From Bradyrhizobium hereditatis (GTDB taxonomy: Bacteria > Pseudomonadota > Alphaproteobacteria > Rhizobiales > Xanthobacteraceae), in assembly GCF_020329435.1 (NCBI RefSeq), contig NZ_JAGKJK010000009.1:124001-188000 (forward strand): a stretch of DNA of 64,000 nt. The letters are read 5' to 3'. The position numbers were made by a program, and so were the translations under genes. Every line of letters starts with the position of its first letter. The stretch's first letter is position 1. Under the pieces are notes generated by a model, which did not search any database, was not told the DNA's origin, and saw only the letters and a list, made by a program, of their open reading frames with translations. Below, one piece after another: positions 50,335 to 59,730 of the stretch.

Positions 50335-51377
50335 CATCGATGGCTTTGGCTGCAACGCTGTTCGGCCCCGAGGATCTGCGCATGGTCGAGCGGCCGCTCG
50401 ATCCGCTTCCCGCAGGCATGGTGCGCATCCGCTTCGGCGCCGGCGGCATCTGCGGCTCTGATATGCACTACTATCGCCATGCGCGCACCGGCGATTTCGT
50501 CGTGACTTCGCCGCTCGTGCTCGGCCATGAGATCGCGGGCGAGGCCGTGGAGATCGCGGGCAGCGCGCCCGGTGTGAAGGTCGGCGACCGCGTCGCCGTC
50601 AATCCGTCGCGCTGGTGCGGCCATTGCAAGCCCTGCCGGGAGAAGCGACAGAACCTGTGCGAGAATATCTTCTTCATGGGATCGGCCTCGAAGACCCCGC
50701 ACATGCAGGGCGGCTTTGCGTCCTATTTCGACGCCATCCCGGCGCAGTGCGTGAAGATTCCCGATCACGTGACCTACCAGGCGGCGGCGCTCGCCGAGCC
50801 GCTGGCGGTATGCCTGCATGCGGTCGCCCGCGCCGGTGACGTCACCGGCAAGCGCGCGGTGCTGTTTGGCGCCGGCCCGATTGGCCTGCTGACCATGCTG
50901 GCGGCACAGCGCGCCGGGATTGCGGAGACGACGGTCGTCGACATAGCGGCAGCGCCGCTGGCATTCGCCAAGAAGCTCGGCGCCAATAACGTCGTCGATA
51001 TCTCCGGCGGCGAAGACGCGCTGAAGGCGGAGGCCGCGGCAAAGCCCTTCGATGTCGCTTTCGAGGTGTCGGGAACGGCCGCCGGCCTTGCCAGCGCTAT
51101 CGGCACCGTCAGGCGCGGTGGCGTGGTTGTTCAGGTCGGCAATCTGCCGGGTGGGCAGATCCCGGTGCCCGCGAATGCTGTCATGGCCAAGGAGATCGAC
51201 CTGCGCGGCTCGTTCCGCTTCGGCGAGGAATTCTTCACCGCCGTCGAGCTGATTGCCGACGGCAGCGTCGACGTGCTGTCGCTGGTCACGGCGCAACGCC
51301 CGCTGGCGGTCGCGCCCGACGCGGTGCGGCTGGCGCTCGACCGTTCGCAGAGCGTCAAGGTCGTGCTGACGGCTTGA
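50331..51377 (+). CDS. zinc-dependent alcohol dehydrogenase, L-idonate 5-dehydrogenase-like
   Basis: A 348-residue medium-chain dehydrogenase. Catalytic zinc ligands are CGSDMHYYRHA and GHEIAGEAVE, and structural zinc ligands are WCGHCKPCREKRQNLC. NAD binding is by VLFGAGPIGLLTMLAA. The HYYRHARTGDFVV wording is typical of L-idonate and related polyol or sugar-acid 5-dehydrogenases, which oxidise L-idonate to 5-keto-gluconate. It overlaps the dctM stop by four bases. It lies before uxuA, so in this operon it may feed or drain a hexonate intermediate; another sugar acid or polyol is possible. Confidence 0.87.
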   Translation: MTSMALAATLFGPEDLRMVERPLDPLPAGMVRIRFGAGGICGSDMHYYRHARTGDFVVTSPLVLGHEIAGEAVEIAGSAPGVKVGDRVAVNPSRWCGHCKPCREKRQNLCENIFFMGSASKTPHMQGGFASYFDAIPAQCVKIPDHVTYQAAALAEPLAVCLHAVARAGDVTGKRAVLFGAGPIGLLTMLAAQRAGIAETTVVDIAAAPLAFAKKLGANNVVDISGGEDALKAEAAAKPFDVAFEVSGTAAGLASAIGTVRRGGVVVQVGNLPGGQIPVPANAVMAKEIDLRGSFRFGEEFFTAVELIADGSVDVLSLVTAQRPLAVAPDAVRLALDRSQSVKVVLTA

Positions 51378-51405
51378 TGGCAATTTACACTTCAGGAGAT
51401 CGCCG

Positions 51406-52599
51406 ATGATGCTGCAGGGATGGCGGTGGTACGGGCCCAACGATCCCGTGTCGCTCGACGATATCCGCCAGGCCGGCGCGACCGATGTGGTGACGGCGCT
51501 GCATCAGGTGCCGATCGGCGAAGCCTGGACGCGCGCTGCCGTCGAGGAACGCAAGAACCTGATCGAGAACTCGCAACCGGGCCGCTCGCCGCTGACCTGG
51601 TCGGTGGTGGAATCGATTCCGGTGCCTGACGACGTCAAGCGATTGGGTGGTGGTGCGACGCGTTCGATCGAGGCCTGGATCGCGAGCATGGAGGCGGTCG
51701 CCGCCGCCGGCATCAAAATCATCTGCTACAATTTCATGCCGGTCGTTGATTGGTGCCGCACCGATCTCGAATGGGAACTCCCGAACGGCGCCAAGGCGAT
51801 GCGCTTCGACCAGGAGCGGTTCGCGGCATTTGATCTGCACATCCTGCAGCGCCCCGAGGCACCTGCCGAATACTCCGAGGCCGCACAGCGCCGCGCCAAG
51901 GAAGTCTATTCGCGGATGACGCAGGCGGATATCGATGTCCTCATCACCAACATCGCCAGCGCGCTGCCGGGATCAACGACCGATCCCCTGACCATCCCGC
52001 AGTTCCGCGACCGATTGCAGCAATATCGCGGCATCGACTCCAAGGTGCTGCGGCAGCACTTAAGCGAATTTCTCGCGCGCGTCACTCCGGTTGCCGAGCA
52101 ACTCGGCGTGACGCTGACGCTGCATCCGGACGATCCGCCGCGTCCGTTGTTTGGCCTGCCGCGCATCGCCTCCTCGGCCGAGGATTATCAGGCGCTGTTC
52201 GATGCCGTGCCGTCGAAGGCTAATGGCATCTGTTTCTGCACCGGGTCGCTCGGCGTGCATGCCGAGAACGATCTGCCTGCGATGGCGAGGCGCTTCGCGC
52301 CGCGGATCGGTTTTGCCCATTTGCGCGCGACCAAGCGGGAGGCCGACGGCCTGTCGTTCTTCGAGTCGGATCATCTGGACGGCGACGTCGACATGATCGC
52401 GGTGCTCAAGGCGTTACTCGCCGAGAACCGCAAGCGTTCATCGAACCACCAGATCGTGTTCCGGCCCGATCACGGCCATCGCATGCTCGATGATCTCGCC
52501 GCGACCAAGCGCACCAATCCCGGCTATACCGCGATCGGGCGCTTACGCGGACTCGCTGAGCTGCGCGGCGCCATGCGCGCCATCGAACACGCTGACTAG
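51406..52599 (+). CDS. uxuA: mannonate dehydratase
   Basis: A 397-residue TIM-barrel dehydratase that turns D-mannonate into 2-keto-3-deoxygluconate. It begins MMLQGWRWYGPNDPVSLDDI, has WSVVESIPVP and ICYNFMPVVDW, and carries the metal-binding Glu/His/Cys/Asp residues in LHPDDPPRP, CFCTGSLGVH and FRPDHGHRMLDD. These segments are diagnostic for UxuA. CAGGAG lies upstream of the ATG. It is the last gene of the operon and meets the peptide-transporter operon convergently. Together with the fructuronate reductase candidate it covers the late steps of the glucuronate route; no uronate isomerase gene is in the window. Confidence 0.95.
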   Translation: MMLQGWRWYGPNDPVSLDDIRQAGATDVVTALHQVPIGEAWTRAAVEERKNLIENSQPGRSPLTWSVVESIPVPDDVKRLGGGATRSIEAWIASMEAVAAAGIKIICYNFMPVVDWCRTDLEWELPNGAKAMRFDQERFAAFDLHILQRPEAPAEYSEAAQRRAKEVYSRMTQADIDVLITNIASALPGSTTDPLTIPQFRDRLQQYRGIDSKVLRQHLSEFLARVTPVAEQLGVTLTLHPDDPPRPLFGLPRIASSAEDYQALFDAVPSKANGICFCTGSLGVHAENDLPAMARRFAPRIGFAHLRATKREADGLSFFESDHLDGDVDMIAVLKALLAENRKRSSNHQIVFRPDHGHRMLDDLAATKRTNPGYTAIGRLRGLAELRGAMRAIEHAD

Positions 52600-52687
52600 G
52601 GCGGGACGCTGCGAGACAGGGCCACATTCTACTTTGCATGGGGTTGTTTTCGCAATTTTGTGCTTGGCCTTGCCATCCCGCACCGGC

Positions 52688-53779
52688 TCAGGCCGGTGTC
52701 CGCGCCGCCTTGGCGGCCTCGAAGGCCGCCAGCCGCTGGGCAAACTTGCCCTTCGCTAGCCCCGCGCGCGCAAGGATGGTCGGGGCGGGCAGCGTCTCGA
52801 AAAAATGACAGGCGACGCGGTGGCCGGGCGCTGCCTCGCGCAAGGCCGGCTCCTCGGCCGAGCAGCGCGCCTGCGCGTGCGGGCAGCGGGTGTGAAAGCG
52901 GCAGCCGGTCGGTGGCCGGAATGGGCTCGGCACGTCGCCCTGCAGCATCACGCGCTTGGTGCGCAGGGTTGGATCGGGCTTCGGGATCGCCGCGAGCAGC
53001 GCCTGGGTATAGGGATGCAACGGCCGGTCGTAGAGCGATTTCTTGTCTGCGATCTCGACCAGCTTGCCCAGATACATCACCGCGACGCGGTCGCTGATAT
53101 GCTTCACGACTGCCAGATCGTGGGCGATGAACAGATACGAGAGGCCGAAGCGCTGCTGCAGGTTCTGCAGCAGGTTGACGATCTGCGCCTGGATCGAGAC
53201 GTCGAGCGCGGAGACCGGCTCGTCGCAGACGATCAGCTCCGGGTTGGCGGCGAGTGCGCGCGCAATCCCGATGCGCTGCCGCTGGCCACCCGAGAACTGG
53301 TGCGGATAGCGCCTGGCATGTTCGGGCAACAGGCCGACGATTTCCAACAGCTCGCGGCCGCGTGCCTCGCGCGAGGCATCATCGCCGATCTCGTGGACCC
53401 GCAGCGGCTCGGCGAGGATCTCGCCGACGGTCATGCGTGGATTGAGCGAGGCGTAGGGGTCCTGGAAGATGATCTGCATGTACCGGCGCATCCGGCGCAA
53501 AGAGTCCTTGTCGAGATCGGCGATCTCCTTACCCTTGAAGCGCACCGAGCCGGCGGTCGGATCCATCAAACGCAGGATCAAACGCCCGGTGGTCGATTTG
53601 CCGCAGCCGGATTCGCCGACCAGCGCCAGCGTCTCGCCTCGGGCGATCTCGAAGCTGACATCCTCGACGGCGCGGACGAGGCCGATCACCTTGCGGCGGA
53701 TCAGCCCGCGGGTAACGGCAAAATGCTTGACCAGGCCGTTGACCTGCAACACCGGGGCATTGCTCGGCATGCTGCTCAT
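52688..53779 (-). CDS. oligopeptide-type ABC transporter ATPase (DppF/OppF)
   Basis: A 363-residue ATPase: Walker A GESGCGKSTTG, signature FSGGQRQRIGIARAL, Walker B LIVCDEPVSALD, switch His in FIAHDL, and the C-terminal oligopeptide extension with Cys residues (GCRFHTRCPHAQARC). The start at 53779 overlaps the stop of the partner ATPase (ATGA). It energises uptake through the DppB/DppC-type permeases upstream in the operon. It is the last gene; its stop lies 88 bases from the convergent uxuA stop. Confidence 0.93.
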   Translation of the reverse strand: MSSMPSNAPVLQVNGLVKHFAVTRGLIRRKVIGLVRAVEDVSFEIARGETLALVGESGCGKSTTGRLILRLMDPTAGSVRFKGKEIADLDKDSLRRMRRYMQIIFQDPYASLNPRMTVGEILAEPLRVHEIGDDASREARGRELLEIVGLLPEHARRYPHQFSGGQRQRIGIARALAANPELIVCDEPVSALDVSIQAQIVNLLQNLQQRFGLSYLFIAHDLAVVKHISDRVAVMYLGKLVEIADKKSLYDRPLHPYTQALLAAIPKPDPTLRTKRVMLQGDVPSPFRPPTGCRFHTRCPHAQARCSAEEPALREAAPGHRVACHFFETLPAPTILARAGLAKGKFAQRLAAFEAAKAARTPA

Positions 53780-54756
53780 GACGCCATCTCCACCGGCGCT
53801 TTCCAGCACGCCACCTGATGGCCTGGCGCGATGTCGCGCAGCGGCGGCGGATCGAGCCTGCAGCGCTGGTCCGCAAACGGACAGCGCGGCGCGAAGCGGC
53901 AGCCCGCCGGCTGGTTATTCGGGCTCGGCACCGTGCCTTCGATGGTGGCGAGGCGCTTGCGATCGACATCGATGCGCGGAATCGAGCCGAGCAGACCGAT
54001 CGTATAGGGATGCTGCGGATCGGCGAACAGATCGTTCACATCGGCGCTCTCAACGATGCGGCCGGCATACATCACCAGCACCTGATCGGCGACCTCGGCG
54101 ATGACGCCGAGATCATGGGTGATGATCAGTATCGCCATGCCGAGCCGGCGCTGCAGATCGCTCAGGAGGTCGAGGATCTGGGCCTGGATGGTGACGTCGA
54201 GCGCCGTGGTCGGCTCGTCGGCGATCAATAGCGCCGGCTCGCAGGAAAGCGCCATCGCAATCATGACGCGCTGGCGCATGCCGCCGGACATGTTGTGGGG
54301 GAAGTCGTCGATCCGCTGCGCGGCGGACGGAATCCGCACCAGCTCCAACATTTCGATCGCGCGCGCTCTTGCTGCCCGCGGCGTCATCGCGCTGTGGGCG
54401 AGGATTGCCTCGACGATCTGCTGGCCGACGGTATGAACCGGGTTCAGCGAAGTCATCGGCTCCTGGAAGATCATCGACATCTTCCCGCCGCGCAGCTTGC
54501 GGCGCTCGTCAGCGGAGAGCCTTAGCACGTCGCGATTGCCGAACAACACCGCTTCCGCTTCGACCTTGCCCGGCGGGCTCGGCACCAGCCCCATTACCGA
54601 GAGCGACGTCACGCTCTTGCCGCAGCCGGATTCACCGACGAGGCCAACGGTGCGCCCGCGCGGAACGCTGAAGCTGATGCCGTCGACAGCGCGGAACAGT
54701 CCGCGATCGGTCGCAAAGTGAGTCTTCAGGCCGCGAACCTCGAGAAGATTGTCCAT
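53776..54756 (-). CDS. oligopeptide-type ABC transporter ATPase (DppD/OppD)
   Basis: A 326-residue ATPase: Walker A GESGCGKSVTS, signature MSGGMRQRVMIAMAL, Walker B LLIADEPTTALD, IITHDLGV and the Cys-rich extension (GCRFAPRCPFADQRC). The ATG at 54756-54754 shares one base with the TGA of the upstream binding-protein gene. It forms the heterodimeric ATPase with the next gene. The usual place of this gene is directly after the permeases; here two binding-protein genes come in between. Confidence 0.93.
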   Translation of the reverse strand: MDNLLEVRGLKTHFATDRGLFRAVDGISFSVPRGRTVGLVGESGCGKSVTSLSVMGLVPSPPGKVEAEAVLFGNRDVLRLSADERRKLRGGKMSMIFQEPMTSLNPVHTVGQQIVEAILAHSAMTPRAARARAIEMLELVRIPSAAQRIDDFPHNMSGGMRQRVMIAMALSCEPALLIADEPTTALDVTIQAQILDLLSDLQRRLGMAILIITHDLGVIAEVADQVLVMYAGRIVESADVNDLFADPQHPYTIGLLGSIPRIDVDRKRLATIEGTVPSPNNQPAGCRFAPRCPFADQRCRLDPPPLRDIAPGHQVACWKAPVEMAS

Positions 54757-56327
54757 CAGAACGAGTAATCCAAACCCTTGTAGAAAGTGTTCTGATAAAG
54801 CATGTGCGGCCGCACATCCTTCAGCTTCTTCGAACTTGTCGTGTACATGGCGACATTCATCACGGGCATCCACAGGTGCTCGTTCATCACCTTCTCCTGC
54901 ACGCGGGCATAGTTGAGCGCACGCTCGGCGTCGGTCAACGCGGCGCGGCCGGCGCGCAGCCACTCGTCGGTCTCCTCGTCCTTCCAGTTCATGCGGTTGG
55001 GCGTCGGGATGTTCTTCGAGTTGAAATAGATGTTCATCAGCTCGCCCGCGGACAGATAGGGCACGGTGACGGTCCACAGCTCGTAGTCCTGCTTGCCCAT
55101 CTCGGCCGGGGCGATGGTGGAATCGAAGCCAACGATCTTCCAGTCGACGCCGATCTTGCGCATGTAGCCTTGAATGGCTTCGGAAACGCGCGGGAAGTAG
55201 GAGACCTGCGTGAACAGCACACGGGGCGCGAGCTTCATGCCGTCCTTCTCACGGATGCCGTCGGCGCCGACCTTCCAGCCCGCTTCGTCCAACAGCTTCT
55301 TGGCGCGCTCGACGTCTTCCTTGATGACGCCCTTGGTCTTCTCGGCGAAGTCAAGCGCCTTGGGATCTACAAAGGTGAACGCCGGTTCGGCATTGCCCAG
55401 CATGACGCCCTTGACGATGTCGGCGCGATTGATGGCGATGTTCATCGCCTCGCGCACGCGCTTGTCCGATACCATCGGGCGGGTGATCTTGTAGCCGTAG
55501 TACATCAGCTGGAAGTTCGGCTGAGCTTCCTGGACCGTCAGGTTCGGCGCAGCCTTGACTTGCTGGATGAACTGCAGCGGAATCTGATGGGTAAGATCGA
55601 ACTGCCCGCCCATCATGGCGGCGACACGGCTGGCGTCTTCCGGTACGATCTTGATGCTGAGCTTTTCGAATTTCACCGGGCCCTTGTTCTTGTACATTGA
55701 CGGGCCCCATGTATAGGCGTCGTGGCGCTTGAGCACGATTTCGGTGCGCGGCTGCCAGCTCTCGAAGCACCAGGGACCAGTGCCGTCGATTCCCTTGATG
55801 CCGTAGTCCTTGCCGAGCGCCTCCACGCTCTCCTTGTTGTGGATCGCGTTGGTGTACATGGTGAGCTGCAGCAGCAGCTCGGAATAGGGCTCGTTGAGCT
55901 CGTATTCGACAGTGTAGGGATCAGGCGCGCGCACTTCCTTGATGTCGCCGGCGCGCCAATGGTAGGGCGCCTTGGTTTCGGGATCCTTCAGCCGCTTGAA
56001 CGTGTAGACGACGTCGGCGGCGGTGAACTTCTTGCCGCTGCAGAATGTGACATCATCGCGCAGCTTGAAGACGTAGGTTTTGCCGTCCTCACTGATCGTC
56101 CACGATTTGGCGAGATAGGGGATCGCCGTCTTGCCATCCCAGTCGAGCGCGACCAGCGTATCCTGGAACATGTTGACGATGTCTGATGTCGGCGACCAGG
56201 TCGTGCGCTGGCCGTCGTAATGCGGCGCGTCCAGCGACTTCATCACCCGCAAAGTCTGCGCCTCGGCAGCCCCGCACATTCCGGCCGCGCCGAGCAACGC
56301 CACAACACCCGTCAAAATGCTGCGCAT
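54756..56327 (-). CDS. ABC transporter substrate-binding protein, family 5 (tandem copy 1)
   Basis: A 523-residue periplasmic protein of the DppA/OppA class with a signal peptide (ILTGVVALLGAAGMCGAAEA, cleavage near AQT). Family features include PYLAKSWTISEDGKTYVFKL, DDVTFCSGKKFTAADVVYTF and GTGPWCFESW. It is very similar along its whole length to the next upstream gene. The large pocket class takes peptides, opines or glycosides, so the ligand is not clear. Stop and next start share one base (TGATG), so expression is coupled to the ATPase gene. Confidence 0.9.
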   Translation of the reverse strand: MRSILTGVVALLGAAGMCGAAEAQTLRVMKSLDAPHYDGQRTTWSPTSDIVNMFQDTLVALDWDGKTAIPYLAKSWTISEDGKTYVFKLRDDVTFCSGKKFTAADVVYTFKRLKDPETKAPYHWRAGDIKEVRAPDPYTVEYELNEPYSELLLQLTMYTNAIHNKESVEALGKDYGIKGIDGTGPWCFESWQPRTEIVLKRHDAYTWGPSMYKNKGPVKFEKLSIKIVPEDASRVAAMMGGQFDLTHQIPLQFIQQVKAAPNLTVQEAQPNFQLMYYGYKITRPMVSDKRVREAMNIAINRADIVKGVMLGNAEPAFTFVDPKALDFAEKTKGVIKEDVERAKKLLDEAGWKVGADGIREKDGMKLAPRVLFTQVSYFPRVSEAIQGYMRKIGVDWKIVGFDSTIAPAEMGKQDYELWTVTVPYLSAGELMNIYFNSKNIPTPNRMNWKDEETDEWLRAGRAALTDAERALNYARVQEKVMNEHLWMPVMNVAMYTTSSKKLKDVRPHMLYQNTFYKGLDYSF

Positions 56328-56342
56328 CGTGTTTTCTCCCTG

Positions 56343-57911
56343 TTATTTTTGCCGCGATACGTCGAGGCCCTTGTAGAACGTGTTCTGGTAGATCATGTGC
56401 GGCCTGGCGTCGGTGATCTTCTTGTTCGCCACCTGATCCATGTTGATGTTGAGCACGGGAATCCAGAGGTGCTCGCGCATCACCTTCTGCTGCACCAAGG
56501 CGTAGTATTTGGCGCGTTCGGTGTCGGTCAGGGCCGAGCGGCCTTGCTTGAGCCATTCATCGGTTTCGGCGTCTTTCCAGTTCATCCGGTTCGGCGTCGG
56601 GATGTTCTTGGAATCGAAGTAGATGTTCATGAGGTCGCCGGCCGAGAGATAGGGCACGGTCACCGACCAGATTTCGTAGTCCTGCTCCGCCATCTTGGCC
56701 GACGCGATGGTCGAGTCCCACGGCTGGAGCTGCCACTGCACGCCGATGCGGCGCAGATATCCCTGGATGGCTTCGGCGACGCGTGGCGTGTTGCCGGCCT
56801 GGGTGTAATAGACCTTGGGCTGCAGCTTGATGCCGTCCTTCTCGCGGACGCCGTCGCTGCCCATCTTCCAGCCGGCTTCATCGAGCAGCGCCTTGGCGCG
56901 CTCGACGTCTTCCTTCACGACGCCCTTGGTGCCGGGATCGAAGTCGAGCGCGTCGGAATCGACGATGGTAAAGGCCGGATCGGCGTTACCGAGCAGCACG
57001 CCCTTGGCGATCTCGGCGCGGTTGATGGCGATGCTCATCGCCTCGCGCACCCGCCGGTCCTCGACCATGGGCCGCGTCGTCTTGAAGCCGAAATAGAGCA
57101 ACTGGAAGTTCGGCTTTGCCGGCGTCACGTTCAGCATCGGCGCCGCCCTGGCCTGGGCGATGAACTGCTGCGGGAACTGATGGGTGATGTCGAACTGCCC
57201 GGCCATCATCGCCGCGACGCGGCTGGACTCTTCGGGCATGATCTTGACGCTGAGCTTCTCGAACTTCACCGGCCCCTTGTTCTTGTACAGCGACGGACCC
57301 CAGCGGTAGGCGTCGTGACGCTTGAGCACGATTTCCGTGCGCGGGTGCCAGCTCTCGAAACACCAGGGACCGGTGCCGTCGGCGCCCTTGATGCCATAAT
57401 CTTTGCCGAGCGCTTCGACGCTCTCCTTGTTGTGGATCACGTTGGTGAACATGGTGAGCTGCAGCAGCAGTTCGGAATAGGGCTCCTTGAGCTCGTACTC
57501 AACCGTGTAGGGATCGGGGGCGCGCAGCTCCTTGATGTCGCCGGCACGCCAGGCATAGGGCGCCTTAATCGCAGGATCCTTCAGCCGCTTGAAGCTGTAG
57601 ATGACATCGTCGGCGGTGAATTTCTTGCCGCTGCAGAACGACACGTCGTCGCGCAGCTTGAAGGTATAGGTCCTGCCGTCCTCGCTGATCGTCCATGATT
57701 TGGCGAGATAGGGGACGGGCGTGCGGCCGTCCCAGTCCAGGGCAACCAGCGTGTCCTGGAACATGTTGACGATGTCTGAGGTCGGCCCCCAGGTCGTGCG
57801 CTGCGCGTCGTAATGCGGCGCGTCTATTCCCTTCATGAGGTGGAGCGTCTGGGCCGTTGCCGGGCCGGTGGCGCATAGTGCTAACGACAATCCCAGTGCC
57901 AGTCTGATCAT
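56343..57911 (-). CDS. ABC transporter substrate-binding protein, family 5 (tandem copy 2)
   Basis: A 522-residue paralogue of the neighbouring binding protein. It shares DAPHYDAQRTTWGPTSDIVN-like wording, TSDIVNMFQDTLVALDWDG, the SGKKFTADDV block and the end NTFYKGLD. The signal peptide is MIRLALGLSLALCATGPATA. Differences cluster in the central and C-terminal ligand-facing parts. The start overlaps the DppC stop (ATGA), so this copy is the one directly coupled to the permeases; copy 1 follows after 15 bases. The pair probably widens the range of solutes that the single permease can take up. Confidence 0.9.
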   Translation of the reverse strand: MIRLALGLSLALCATGPATAQTLHLMKGIDAPHYDAQRTTWGPTSDIVNMFQDTLVALDWDGRTPVPYLAKSWTISEDGRTYTFKLRDDVSFCSGKKFTADDVIYSFKRLKDPAIKAPYAWRAGDIKELRAPDPYTVEYELKEPYSELLLQLTMFTNVIHNKESVEALGKDYGIKGADGTGPWCFESWHPRTEIVLKRHDAYRWGPSLYKNKGPVKFEKLSVKIMPEESSRVAAMMAGQFDITHQFPQQFIAQARAAPMLNVTPAKPNFQLLYFGFKTTRPMVEDRRVREAMSIAINRAEIAKGVLLGNADPAFTIVDSDALDFDPGTKGVVKEDVERAKALLDEAGWKMGSDGVREKDGIKLQPKVYYTQAGNTPRVAEAIQGYLRRIGVQWQLQPWDSTIASAKMAEQDYEIWSVTVPYLSAGDLMNIYFDSKNIPTPNRMNWKDAETDEWLKQGRSALTDTERAKYYALVQQKVMREHLWIPVLNINMDQVANKKITDARPHMIYQNTFYKGLDVSRQK

Positions 57912-58795
57912 GTCTGCAGCCTCGGATCGAGGACGTCGCGGAGTGCGTCGCCCAAAAGATTGGCGGCCAGCACGATCACGAAGATGACACAGCTCGGGAT
58001 CGTCGCGATGTGCGGTGCCATGAACAGGAAGTCGCGGCCCTGCGCCGCCATCATGCCGAGCTCGGCGATCGGCGGTTGCGCGCCCATGCCGAGGAAGCCG
58101 AGCGCAGCGCCGATCAGGATGATCTGACCGAAGCGCAGGGTGAGAAACACGAAGATCGTCGAGATGCAGTTGAGCGTCAGGTAGCGCCAGATCAGCTCGG
58201 TGTCGGAGACGCCGACAGCGCGGCCGGCTTCCATGAACTCCTGGCCCATTACGCCGATTGCAGCACCCCGCGCCACCCGCGCGACGTCGGGCACGGTGGC
58301 GACGACGAGCGCAATCACTACTGCCGTCAGCCCCGCGCCGAAGATCGCGGCGACCGCGAGGCCAATCAGGATGGCGGGGAAGGCCAGCATGATGTCGACC
58401 AGCCGCATGATCCAGCCATCCAGCCGCCGGTAGTAGGCGGCGAGGATGCCGAGCACGCCGCCGAGGAAGCCGCCGACGACCACCCCAATCAGCCCGAGCA
58501 TCAAGGTGTTGCGCGAGCCGTAGAGCACACGGCTGAAGATGTCGCGCCCGGTATTGTCGGTGCCAAACCAATGTTTGGCATCGGGCGGCTGCATCACTTT
58601 GGTGAGGTCGGTGAAGTAGGGGTCATAGGGCGCGACCCAGGGCGCAAACAGCGCTGCCAGCACAATGGCGGCGAGCACCAGGCCGGCGAGCGCCGCCACG
58701 CGGTCGCGCGCGAGCCGACGCAACACGCCGGCGCGGGCGAAGACGCCACTTTCACGCTCCGGGGCAAAGCCGGTATCGAGAGCTTCGGTGCTCAT
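57908..58795 (-). CDS. peptide/opine ABC transporter permease (DppC type)
   Basis: A 295-residue inner-membrane permease. N-terminal helix LAGLVLAAIVLAALFAPWV, then HWFGTDNTGRDIFSRVLYGS, which is diagnostic for the DppC/OppC family, and the EAA-loop EFMEAGRAVGVSDTELIWRY that contacts the ATPase. The start at 58795 overlaps the stop of the partner permease (ATGA). The longer open frame upstream lies inside that gene and is not coding. It pairs with the DppB-type permease to form the channel. Confidence 0.92.
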   Translation of the reverse strand: MSTEALDTGFAPERESGVFARAGVLRRLARDRVAALAGLVLAAIVLAALFAPWVAPYDPYFTDLTKVMQPPDAKHWFGTDNTGRDIFSRVLYGSRNTLMLGLIGVVVGGFLGGVLGILAAYYRRLDGWIMRLVDIMLAFPAILIGLAVAAIFGAGLTAVVIALVVATVPDVARVARGAAIGVMGQEFMEAGRAVGVSDTELIWRYLTLNCISTIFVFLTLRFGQIILIGAALGFLGMGAQPPIAELGMMAAQGRDFLFMAPHIATIPSCVIFVIVLAANLLGDALRDVLDPRLQT

Positions 58796-59730
58796 CGTCG
58801 CTGCACCCTCGGATCGAGGTAGACATAGAGCACGTCGACTATGAGGTTGATCGTGAGGAAGGCGACGGCCAGGATCATGATCGCGCCCTGCGCGGTCGGA
58901 AAATCGCTGGAGACGATGGCGCCAACCGCAAGCCGGCCGACGCCGGGCCACGAGAACATGGTTTCAGTGACGACTGCGCCGCCGAGCAGGAACGCCGCCT
59001 GCAGTCCGATCAGAGTAACGACCGGGATCATGGCGTTGCGCAAGGCGTGATGGATGATTACCACGCGCTCGCGCAGCCCCTTGGCGCGCGCGGTGCGCAC
59101 GAAATCGGCGCCGAGCACTTCGAGCACGGCGGTGCGCGTCAGCCGCGCGATCGGGCCGATCAGCACGGCGCCAAGCGTCAGCGCCGGCAGGATCAAACTC
59201 GGCAATCCGCCGTCCCACACTGGTCCGGTGCGGCCGGTGAACGGCAGCAGCGCCCATTTGAATCCGACGAACTGGATCAGGATCAGTCCGATGAAGAACA
59301 CCGGCATCGAGACGCCGGCGACAGAGCAGGCCATGATAATGCGATCGGTGAGGTGGCCGCGGTTGACGGCCGCGAGCGTGCCGAGCGCAAGGCCACTCGG
59401 GACCGCAATCAGCATCGCACCCAGCATTAATTCGATCGTCGGGCCGATGGTCATGGCGAGTTCCTCGCTCACCATCTTGTTGGAGATGATGGAGCGGCCG
59501 AGATCGCCGCGCAGCACACGCATGATGTATTCGAAAAACTGGACCGGGATCGATCTGTCGAGACCGAGTTCCTTGCGAATGGCGGCGATGGTCTCGGCCT
59601 TGGCGTCGGGCCCGGCAATGATCATCGCGGGATCAGCCGGCACGACCTGCAACAGGCAGAAGCAGAGGAAGAGAACCCCGAGCAAAGCGGGGAACGAAAT
59701 CAGCAGACGATGGACGATCTGTTGTCCCAT
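58792..59730 (-). CDS. peptide/opine ABC transporter permease (DppB type)
   Basis: A 312-residue permease and the first gene of the operon: helix LLISFPALLGVLFLCFCLLQ, the DppB motif LGLDRSIPVQFFEYIMRVLRG in part, GDLGRSI, the EAA-loop LGADFVRTARAKGLRERVVI, and the closing PTAQGAIMILAVAFLTINL. With DppC it forms the translocation pathway. Since no regulator is adjacent, the operon promoter should lie in the 440 bases upstream. Confidence 0.92.
   Translation of the reverse strand: MGQQIVHRLLISFPALLGVLFLCFCLLQVVPADPAMIIAGPDAKAETIAAIRKELGLDRSIPVQFFEYIMRVLRGDLGRSIISNKMVSEELAMTIGPTIELMLGAMLIAVPSGLALGTLAAVNRGHLTDRIIMACSVAGVSMPVFFIGLILIQFVGFKWALLPFTGRTGPVWDGGLPSLILPALTLGAVLIGPIARLTRTAVLEVLGADFVRTARAKGLRERVVIIHHALRNAMIPVVTLIGLQAAFLLGGAVVTETMFSWPGVGRLAVGAIVSSDFPTAQGAIMILAVAFLTINLIVDVLYVYLDPRVQRR

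Noticed and set aside
57912..58571. N-terminal extension of binding-protein copy 2 into the DppC gene
   Set aside because: The frame is open by chance in the high-GC permease gene. The signal peptide at 57911 and the ATGA overlap fix the start.
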